A stretch of DNA of 64,000 nt from Pseudomonas quebecensis (GTDB taxonomy: Bacteria > Pseudomonadota > Gammaproteobacteria > Pseudomonadales > Pseudomonadaceae): positions 5,455,001-5,519,000 of the forward strand of contig NZ_CP112866.1 of NCBI RefSeq assembly GCF_026410085.1. Direction: 5' to 3'. Position numbers and translations under genes: made by a program. This document shows positions 1-7,067 of the stretch, one piece after another (the stretch's first letter is position 1; every line of letters starts with the position of its first letter). The notes below the pieces were generated by a model. That model saw nothing but the letters and a program-made list of their open reading frames with translations, made no database searches and was not told the DNA's origin.

Positions 1-1
1 G

Positions 2-904
2 GCCGTGGGTTCTCGGGCGCTGCGCCTGCTCACCGCCCAGGATGGCATCAGCGATTACGCCGCCATCGGTGTGGTACGCATCAAGGAAAAACGCGCCGAC
101 CGCGCGCTGGTGCTCGATGACAGCTACATCCCACCGGTGCTGGACGTGGCCGCGAGCAAACCGCTCACCGCGTTTCGCAGCGAATTGCTGGGCCTGCTGC
201 ACCAGCGTGGCGAGGCCCTGGCCGGCCGCGTGGTGGCCTCGGGCGCCGGCGGCGCCTCGGAGATCGCCGACTTCATGCTGCTGCAACTGGTCAACCGCGC
301 CCAGCCGCTGATCCAGCATTTCAGCCAGTTGAGCCCGCTGCACCCGGAGCGTTTCTTCAGTGAACTGGTGAGCCTGGCCGGGGAGTTTTCCACGTTCTCC
401 ACCTCGGGCCGTCGTCCTCAGGAATACCCGCAATACCAGCACGACGATCTGGCCGTCAGCTTCGCCCCGGTAATGGCGGCATTGCGCGAAGCGTTGTCGA
501 TGCTGATTGACAGTAAAGCCACGCCAATCCCGATTGTGGAAAAAGCGTATGGCATCCACGTGGCAATGCTGGCCGACAAAACCCTGCTCGACAACGCCAG
601 TTTCATCCTGGTGGTGCGTGCCGATGTACCCGGCGAAACCCTGCGCGCGCGCTTCGGCCAGCAGAGCAAGGTAGGGTCGGTTGAACACATCCGCGACATG
701 GTCAACCTGCAGTTGCCGGGCATCGGTCTGGTGCCGTTGCCGGTGGCGCCGCGCCAATTGCCGTACCACGCAGGCTCGACTTACTACGAGCTGGACCGGG
801 GCAGCGAGCACTGGCAGCAACTGAGCAACTCCGGTGGTTTTGCTTTCCACATCGCCGGGCAGTTCCCGGGCTTGAACCTGGCCTTCTGGGCGATCCGAGG
901 ATAA
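2..904 (+). CDS. tssK: Type VI secretion baseplate protein TssK (5' end missing)
   Basis: TssK links the T6SS baseplate to the TssJLM membrane complex in the cytoplasm. The open frame enters from the left edge and about 300 residues remain. Full TssK proteins are about 440-450 residues, so the N-terminal shell domain and neck are mostly outside the window. The visible part has the ordinary C-terminal stretch, including PLHPERFF and the end LNLAFWAIRG. The stop lies 6 nt before the tssL start. The call rests on family resemblance plus the perfect downstream order tssL-tssM-tagF. A GTG at position 5 is in frame but is almost certainly internal. Confidence 0.9.
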   Translation, partial: AVGSRALRLLTAQDGISDYAAIGVVRIKEKRADRALVLDDSYIPPVLDVAASKPLTAFRSELLGLLHQRGEALAGRVVASGAGGASEIADFMLLQLVNRAQPLIQHFSQLSPLHPERFFSELVSLAGEFSTFSTSGRRPQEYPQYQHDDLAVSFAPVMAALREALSMLIDSKATPIPIVEKAYGIHVAMLADKTLLDNASFILVVRADVPGETLRARFGQQSKVGSVEHIRDMVNLQLPGIGLVPLPVAPRQLPYHAGSTYYELDRGSEHWQQLSNSGGFAFHIAGQFPGLNLAFWAIRG

Positions 905-910
905 TCCGCG

Positions 911-2200
911 ATGCATCCCAATGATGACGACCGCACCCAGTTCATGCCGCGCCCGGGGGGCCGTGCGCCGGAACCCGCGCGTGCAGAGCCCGCGCCTTTG
1001 TCAGTGCCGGCCGCGCCGATGCTCACCGGCAAGAGCCAGGGCCTCAACCCGCTGGAAAGCGCCGCCGGCCCGTTGCTGGCATTGCTGACGCGGCTGCGCA
1101 ACACCATCGCCCACCCGGCGCCGGCCAGCCTGCGCGCGCAACTGTTGGCCTACCTGCGCCAGTTCGAAGAGCGTGCCGAGGCCGCCGGCGTGGCGCGCAA
1201 CGAAGTGCTGCTGGCGCGCTACGCGCTGTGCACCGCTCTGGATGAGGCGGTGTTGAGCACGCCGTGGGGCAGCACCAGCGAGTGGGGCAAGCAGAGCCTG
1301 TTGATCACCGTGCATAACGAAGCCTGGGGTGGTGAAAAAGTCTTCCAGCTGCTCGACCATTGTCTGCAAAGCCCACGGGAACGCTTGTACCTGCTGGAGT
1401 TGCTGTACCTGTGCATGTGCCTGGGTTTCGAAGGTCGCTACCGCGTGATGAACGACGGCCGCAGCCAGTTGGAAGCCCTGCGCGAACGCACCGCCGCGGC
1501 CATTCGCAGTGCCCGTGGCGAGCACGAGCGCGAGCTGTCGCCGCATTGGCGCGGTGTGACCGTGGCGCGAGATCGCCTGGCGCAATTCATGCCGCCGTGG
1601 ATCGCCGTGGCCATCGGCCTGGCGCTGCTGCTGGCGCTGCTGTTCGTGTTGCGCATGCTGCTGGCGGCGCAGGCCGAACCGGTGTTCAAGAATATCCATG
1701 CCCTGGGCGAGATCCCGGTGCAGGCCATCGACCGTCCGGTGGCGCAGCCCAAGGTCATTGAGCGGCCGCGTCTGGCCGGCTTCCTGGCGGAAGACATCAA
1801 GGCCGGGCGCGTCGCGGTGGAAGACAAGGTCGACCGCTCCGTGGTGACCATTCGTGGCGACGAGTTGTTCGCGTCCGCCAGCTCCAGCATCGTCGATGAC
1901 TACCAGCCGTTGATGCTGCGCATTGCCGACGCCGTGCGTAAGGTCAAGGGCCAGGTCCGCGTCACGGGCCACAGCGACAACCGTCCGATTGCCACGCTGC
2001 GCTTCCCGTCCAACTGGGCGTTGTCGGAAGCGCGGGCCAAGTCGGTGCTGGAGATTCTTGCCGCCAAGACCGGCCAGGCCGAACGCTTCAGTGCCGAGGG
2101 CAGAAGCGACACCGAGCCGCTGGCCACCAACAGCACAGCCGAAGGCCGCGCCCGCAATCGTCGGGTTGAAATCACCGTATTGGCGGAGGGCGTCGAGTGA
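911..2200 (+). CDS. tssL: Type VI secretion inner-membrane protein TssL with fused OmpA-like domain
   Basis: TssL (DotU/ImpK/IcmH family) forms the T6SS membrane core with TssM and TssJ. The 429-residue protein has a disordered Pro-rich N-terminus, a cytoplasmic DotU domain (about residues 55-215), one membrane segment (about 228-256, IAVAIGLALLLALLF) and a periplasmic OmpA/MotB-type peptidoglycan-binding domain (about 320-425). The last carries the expected GHSDNRP and ARNRRVEI motifs. This makes it an extended TssL that can hold the cell wall directly, so a separate TagL anchor is not needed. Its stop overlaps the GTG start of tssM by 4 nt, which suggests coupled translation. Confidence 0.95.
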   Translation: MHPNDDDRTQFMPRPGGRAPEPARAEPAPLSVPAAPMLTGKSQGLNPLESAAGPLLALLTRLRNTIAHPAPASLRAQLLAYLRQFEERAEAAGVARNEVLLARYALCTALDEAVLSTPWGSTSEWGKQSLLITVHNEAWGGEKVFQLLDHCLQSPRERLYLLELLYLCMCLGFEGRYRVMNDGRSQLEALRERTAAAIRSARGEHERELSPHWRGVTVARDRLAQFMPPWIAVAIGLALLLALLFVLRMLLAAQAEPVFKNIHALGEIPVQAIDRPVAQPKVIERPRLAGFLAEDIKAGRVAVEDKVDRSVVTIRGDELFASASSSIVDDYQPLMLRIADAVRKVKGQVRVTGHSDNRPIATLRFPSNWALSEARAKSVLEILAAKTGQAERFSAEGRSDTEPLATNSTAEGRARNRRVEITVLAEGVE

Positions 2201-5200
2201 AGGCGTTTTTCAGTTTCATGATTCGCTGGGTGATCCCGGTGCTGGGCCTGATCGCCCTGAGCCTGATCATCTGGTTTGTCGGGCCGCTGCTCGACGTGCT
2301 GGTGCCGGAAGGCCGCCGCTGGGCGTTGATCGTCCTGATGTTCGCGGTGTGGATCGCCTACCGCGTGTTCCGCATTATCCAGGCGCGCCGCCAGGCCGCC
2401 GAAGTGATGCGCAGCCTGGCGGCGGATACGCCGGTGGACCCCAACAGCGTGGCCACCGCCGAAGAACTCGCCACCCTGCGCCAGCGCATGGACGAGGCCC
2501 TGACGCTGCTCAAGAAAGCCAAACTGGGCGGCGACGAGCGGCGCAACCTCTACGAACTGCCGTGGTACGTGATCATCGGCCCGCCGGGTTCGGGCAAGAC
2601 CACCGCGCTGGTCAACTCCGGCCTGCACTTTCCGCTGGCCGCGCAGCTGGGCGCCGGTGCGGTGCGCGGTGTCGGCGGTACGCGTAACTGCGACTGGTGG
2701 TTCACCGACCAGGCCGTACTGCTCGACACCGCTGGTCGCTATACCACCCAGGACAGCAACTCCACGGTGGATAAAGCTGCGTGGCTGGGCTTTCTCGACC
2801 TGCTGAAAAAACAACGCTCGCGCCGCCCCATCGACGGCGCATTCATTGCGATCAGCCTCTCGGATCTGCTGCTCGGCACCGACGCCGAGCGCGCCGCCCA
2901 CGCGGCGGCGATTCGCCTGCGGATCCAGGAGCTGTATACGCAATTGGGCGTGCGCTTTCCGATCTACCTGATGCTGACCAAGCTCGATCTGGTCCCCGGC
3001 TTCATGGAGTTCTTCGACAACCTGAGCAAGGAAGAGCGCGCCCAGGTGTGGGGCATGACCTTTGCCCTGGACGACGGTAAAAACAATGACAGCCCGCTGG
3101 CGCACCTGCAGAGCGAGTTCGCCGGACTCGAACAGCGTCTCAACGAGCGCCTGGTGGAACGTCTGCAACAAGAGCGCGACCCGGCGCGGCGCGACCTGAT
3201 CTACGGCTTCGCGCAGCAATTCGGCGCCTTGAAGGATTGCCTGCAGAGTTTCCTTGAGGGCGTGTTTAAACCCAACGCCTTTGAAGAGCGTGTATTGCTG
3301 CGTGGCGTGTACTTCACCAGTGGCACCCAGGAAGGCAGCCCGATTGACCGCCTGATCGGCGCCATGGCCCAGAGCATGAACCTGGACCGCCAGCACCTGG
3401 CGCGCCAGAGCGGCACCGGGCGCAGTTATTTCATCGAAAAACTCTTTACCGCCGTGGCCTTTGCCGAGCGTGGGCTGGTGGGTGTGAACCCGAAAGTCGA
3501 ACGCCGGCGCAAGTGGATTGCGCGCGGTGTACTCGCGGCCACCGTGGCTTTGGTGATCGTGGTCAGCAGCCTGTGGTGGGTGAGCTATCGCGCCAACCAG
3601 GCCTATATCGCCCAGGTCGACCAGAAGGTCGCGCCCCTGGGCCAGACCGTACAGAACCTCAGCCCGGCGCAGCGCGACGTGCTCGCGGTGCTGCCGCTGC
3701 TCAATGCGGTGAAAAACCTGGCGGGGGATTCGCCGAGTTGGTCCGAGGGCCTGGGGTTGTACCAGGGCGACATGCTCGAAGCCGAGTCCGCCAGCGTCTA
3801 CCGCAAATTGTTGATCGCCGTATTCGCCCCGCGACTGGTGACGCGCATCGAGGAGCAACTGCACGGCGGCGGCAACTCCGACTTCCTCTACGAAGGCCTC
3901 AAGGCTTACCTGATGCTTGCCGACAGCGAGCATTACGACCCGGATTTCATCAAGGCGTGGATCGCCCTGGACTGGGACCGCAACCTGCCACGGGATCTGC
4001 CGGCCGATCAGCGCCAGGCGCTGGCCGGGCATTTGCAGGCCCTGTTCGAACGGCATCCGCCGAACGCACGCCTGGACCCACGCCTGATCGACGATCTGCG
4101 CCGCCAACTGCAACAGTTGCCGGTGGCGCAGCGTGTATATGACCGGGTCAAACGCCAGAAACTGCCCGAAGGCATCCCGGACTTTCGCATCAACGAAGCC
4201 GCCGGGCGTGATGCCGCGCTGGTGTTCAGCCGCAAGAGCGGCAAGCCCCTGGGCGAGCCGTTGAGTGGGTTCTTTACCGCCAAGGGTTATCGTCAGGCAT
4301 TCCTGCTGAGCAGCCTGAACCAGACCGGCACGCTGGCCGAAGAACAGTGGGTGCTGGGCCGCGAGCAGGCCGATCAGCAGAACGTGGTGAGCCTGGCCGC
4401 CGATGTGCGCCGCCTGTATTTCCAGGACTACCAGCGCCAATGGGACGCCTTGCTCGCCGACATCGACTTTGTGCCGATCACCAGCGTGGCCCAGGCCGCC
4501 GATGTGCTGCGGGTGATTTCCGGGCCGACCTCGCCGCTGAAAAAGCTGCTGGTGGCGGTGGCCAAGGAAACCGACCTGCAAGCCGAAGAACGCCAATTGG
4601 CGGCCAAAGGCGCGCCGGTGGAAGGCGGCGTCGACAAGCTCAAGGAGCGCCTCGGCAGCTTGCTGGGTCAGGAGCAACCCACAACCAACGCGCCGGCGGC
4701 GACGGACGATCCGGTCACCGCGCACTTCGCCGAACTCAACAGCATCGTCAGTAAAAATGAAGGCGAGCCGGCGGCCATCGACGGCCTGTTGGCGGACATG
4801 AATGCGCTGTATGTGCAGGTCAGCGCCATGGTCGGCGCCAGTGGCGACGCGCTGCTCGGCGAGGCCAAGAACCAGGCAGCGGCTGCGGCTACGCGCGTCA
4901 GCCTGAATGCCGAACGCCAGCCGCCGCTGGTGCAGGGCATGGTCAAGTCGGTGGTCAACTCCACCACCAACAGCATGATGGGCGGGGTGCGTAACCAACT
5001 GAACGCGGCCTGGGTCAGCGAAGTGGTCAACGTGTATCGCCAGTCGCTGGCGGGGCGTTATCCGATGTCACCCGGCAGCGCACGGGACGCCACGCTGGAT
5101 GATTTCGGCCAGTTCTTCGGCGTCGGCGGGGTGATGGACAATTATTTCCGCAAATACCTGCAGCCCTACGTGGACACCTCCGCGCAAACCTGGCGCTGGC

Positions 5201-5697
5201 AGCCGGGCGCGGCGCAGAAACTGGGGATCGCGCCGGGCGTGCTGCAGACCTTCCAGCGCGCCGCGACGATTCGCGATGCGTTCTTCCGCTCCGGGGGCAC
5301 CCAACCGATTGTGCGTTTCGAGCTTAAGCCGGTGTCGATGGACCCAAGCATCACCCAGTTCCTGCTCGACCTGGACGGCCAGCAACTGAGCTACGACCAT
5401 GGCCCGAGTCGTCCGGTGGCGATGCAATGGCCGAACCCCGGCAGTATTGGCGTGGTGCGTATCTCCATCATGCCGCCGTCGGCCAGTGGCCGTTCCGGCG
5501 TAACCCTCGACGGCCCGTGGGCCTGGTTCCGCCTGCTGGAACAGTCGGACCTGACCCCCGGCAACTCACCGGACCGTTTCAACCTGCGCCTGCGCGTCGA
5601 TGGCGCGAGTATCGCTTACGAGCTGCGCGCCAACAGTGCCTTCAACCCGTTCAAGAGTCGCGTGCTCAGCGGCTTCAGCCTGCCGGAGCGGCTATGA
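2197..5697 (+). CDS. tssM: Type VI secretion membrane protein TssM (IcmF/VasK)
   Basis: This 1166-residue protein is the main scaffold of the T6SS envelope-spanning complex. Two N-terminal membrane helices (about residues 8-30 and 43-60) flank the start. A cytoplasmic NTPase-like domain follows, with an intact Walker A (GPPGSGKTT, about 128-136) and a Walker-B-like LLDTAGRY (about 175). A third membrane helix (about 440-465) leads to the large periplasmic IcmF region that contacts TssJ. The start is GTG, inside the tssL stop (sequence GTGA). The intact P-loop matters because some TssM proteins have lost it. The stop overlaps the tagF ATG (ATGA). Confidence 0.96.
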   Translation: MKAFFSFMIRWVIPVLGLIALSLIIWFVGPLLDVLVPEGRRWALIVLMFAVWIAYRVFRIIQARRQAAEVMRSLAADTPVDPNSVATAEELATLRQRMDEALTLLKKAKLGGDERRNLYELPWYVIIGPPGSGKTTALVNSGLHFPLAAQLGAGAVRGVGGTRNCDWWFTDQAVLLDTAGRYTTQDSNSTVDKAAWLGFLDLLKKQRSRRPIDGAFIAISLSDLLLGTDAERAAHAAAIRLRIQELYTQLGVRFPIYLMLTKLDLVPGFMEFFDNLSKEERAQVWGMTFALDDGKNNDSPLAHLQSEFAGLEQRLNERLVERLQQERDPARRDLIYGFAQQFGALKDCLQSFLEGVFKPNAFEERVLLRGVYFTSGTQEGSPIDRLIGAMAQSMNLDRQHLARQSGTGRSYFIEKLFTAVAFAERGLVGVNPKVERRRKWIARGVLAATVALVIVVSSLWWVSYRANQAYIAQVDQKVAPLGQTVQNLSPAQRDVLAVLPLLNAVKNLAGDSPSWSEGLGLYQGDMLEAESASVYRKLLIAVFAPRLVTRIEEQLHGGGNSDFLYEGLKAYLMLADSEHYDPDFIKAWIALDWDRNLPRDLPADQRQALAGHLQALFERHPPNARLDPRLIDDLRRQLQQLPVAQRVYDRVKRQKLPEGIPDFRINEAAGRDAALVFSRKSGKPLGEPLSGFFTAKGYRQAFLLSSLNQTGTLAEEQWVLGREQADQQNVVSLAADVRRLYFQDYQRQWDALLADIDFVPITSVAQAADVLRVISGPTSPLKKLLVAVAKETDLQAEERQLAAKGAPVEGGVDKLKERLGSLLGQEQPTTNAPAATDDPVTAHFAELNSIVSKNEGEPAAIDGLLADMNALYVQVSAMVGASGDALLGEAKNQAAAAATRVSLNAERQPPLVQGMVKSVVNSTTNSMMGGVRNQLNAAWVSEVVNVYRQSLAGRYPMSPGSARDATLDDFGQFFGVGGVMDNYFRKYLQPYVDTSAQTWRWQPGAAQKLGIAPGVLQTFQRAATIRDAFFRSGGTQPIVRFELKPVSMDPSITQFLLDLDGQQLSYDHGPSRPVAMQWPNPGSIGVVRISIMPPSASGRSGVTLDGPWAWFRLLEQSDLTPGNSPDRFNLRLRVDGASIAYELRANSAFNPFKSRVLSGFSLPERL

Positions 5698-6347
5698 CGA
5701 CGTTGGGCTTCTACGGCAAATTGGCCAGCCGTGGCGATTTCGTCAGCCGCGCCTTGCCCCAGAGCTTTATCGGCCCGTGGGACAACTGGCTGGCGGCGGG
5801 GTTGCTCGCCAGCCAGAACAGCCTGGGCGCTGGCTGGCTCAATGCGTACCTGGTCAGCCCGCTGTGGCGTTTTGTGCTGGCGCCGGGCGTCTGCGGGCCG
5901 GACGCCGCCGCCGGGGTGGTGATGCCGAGCATCGACCGGGTCGGGCGGTACTTCCCGCTGGCGGTGGTGGCGCTGCTGGATCACAACACCAACCCCGCCT
6001 CGCTGGTGGGCGGGCCGGACGCCTGGTTCGAGCAGGTCGAAGCGTTGCTGCTGGGTACCCTGGACAGCGGCGCGACCTTTGAAGGCTTCAACGAGGGGCT
6101 CGACCGTCTGGGTGTGCCGACCGCCGAGCCGCGCGCCCTCGACGGCCGTTTCGCCGGTCTGCAGCGCGTCGTCGCGACCGAGCCCCAAGGCCGCCTGGCC
6201 GCGCTGGCCGAACAGGCATGCGAAGGCGCCAGCCTGTGGTGGGGGCGCGGCTCGCAACAGATTTCTCCTGGTTTATTGCGGTGTCAGGGCCTGCCTGCCG
6301 CCAGCGATTTTGCGCAGTTTTTGCTCGGACAAGAAGGTGTGGTGTAG
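5694..6347 (+). CDS. tagF: Type VI secretion-associated protein TagF (ImpM)
   Basis: TagF is a cytoplasmic protein of the DUF2094/ImpM family. In the P. aeruginosa H1 system it represses T6SS activity after translation, probably through Fha1, independently of the threonine phosphorylation path. The start was placed at the ATG overlapping the tssM stop, giving 217 residues that begin MTTLGFYGKLASRGDF, the classic ImpM start. A longer open frame upstream lies wholly inside tssM and is not real. The family motif PSIDRVGRYFPL is present. The gene directly abuts pppA with no intergenic base. Confidence 0.93.
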   Translation: MTTLGFYGKLASRGDFVSRALPQSFIGPWDNWLAAGLLASQNSLGAGWLNAYLVSPLWRFVLAPGVCGPDAAAGVVMPSIDRVGRYFPLAVVALLDHNTNPASLVGGPDAWFEQVEALLLGTLDSGATFEGFNEGLDRLGVPTAEPRALDGRFAGLQRVVATEPQGRLAALAEQACEGASLWWGRGSQQISPGLLRCQGLPAASDFAQFLLGQEGVV

Positions 6348-7067
6348 ATGGGGTCGACGTACAAATCCGCGAGCAAAAGCCATGTGGGCATGGTGCGGCA
6401 GGTCAATGAAGATGCGTGCCTGGACCTGCCGGAGAACCGCCTGTGGGTGGTGGCCGATGGCATGGGCGGGCATGCGGCGGGCGATTACGTCAGCAGCCTG
6501 ATCGTCGACAGCCTGCGCAACGTGCCGCTGGGTCGCTCGCTGGATGAATACACGGCGGCGCTGCGCAACGACCTGGTCCGTATCAACGCCGCCGTGCGCG
6601 AGGAAACCGCCAACCGTGGCGTGACCATGATGGGCAGCACGGTGGTGGTTTTCGCTGCCCGTGGCCTGCGCGGCGTGTGCCTGTGGGCCGGCGACAGTCG
6701 CCTGTATCGCCTGCGCGACGGCGTGCTCGAAGGCATTTCCCGCGACCACAGCTACGTGCAGGACCTGCAAGACAGCGGTTTGCTCAGCGAAGCCGACGCT
6801 CGTGTGCACCCGCGCGCCAACATCGTCACCCGCGCCATAGGTGTGGAGGCGCACCTGGACCTGGCGGTGGTCGACTTGTTGATCGCCCCCGGCGACACTT
6901 ACCTGCTGTGCAGCGACGGCCTCAACAAAACCGTCGAAGACCATGAGATCCGTGAAGTGCTGGGCCATGACGCGCCGGATGAAATCGTGCGCAGCCTGGT
7001 GCATCTGGGCCTCAACCGAGGCGCGCCGGATAACATCACCGCCATTGTCGTGAAGGTATCGGCATGA
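6348..7067 (+). CDS. pppA: PP2C-type Ser/Thr phosphatase PppA of the T6SS switch
   Basis: PppA removes phosphate from threonine residues placed by PpkA, for example on Fha, and so turns secretion off and lets the apparatus be re-sited. The 239-residue protein is a minimal PP2C/Stp1 domain. It has the metal-binding DGMGGH motif at about residues 37-42, a GSTVVV strand, SDGLNKTV and the terminal APDNITAIVV. No membrane segment or extra domain is seen. The ATG directly follows the tagF stop codon, and the pppA stop overlaps the ppkA ATG by 4 nt, so kinase and phosphatase should be made in fixed proportion. Confidence 0.94.
   Translation: MGSTYKSASKSHVGMVRQVNEDACLDLPENRLWVVADGMGGHAAGDYVSSLIVDSLRNVPLGRSLDEYTAALRNDLVRINAAVREETANRGVTMMGSTVVVFAARGLRGVCLWAGDSRLYRLRDGVLEGISRDHSYVQDLQDSGLLSEADARVHPRANIVTRAIGVEAHLDLAVVDLLIAPGDTYLLCSDGLNKTVEDHEIREVLGHDAPDEIVRSLVHLGLNRGAPDNITAIVVKVSA

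Noticed and set aside
1900..4998. A 1032-codon open frame on the minus strand opposite tssM
   Set aside because: It is a shadow of high-GC third-position bias. The product is His/Gln/Arg-rich with no domain, and the real genes on the plus strand have full families.
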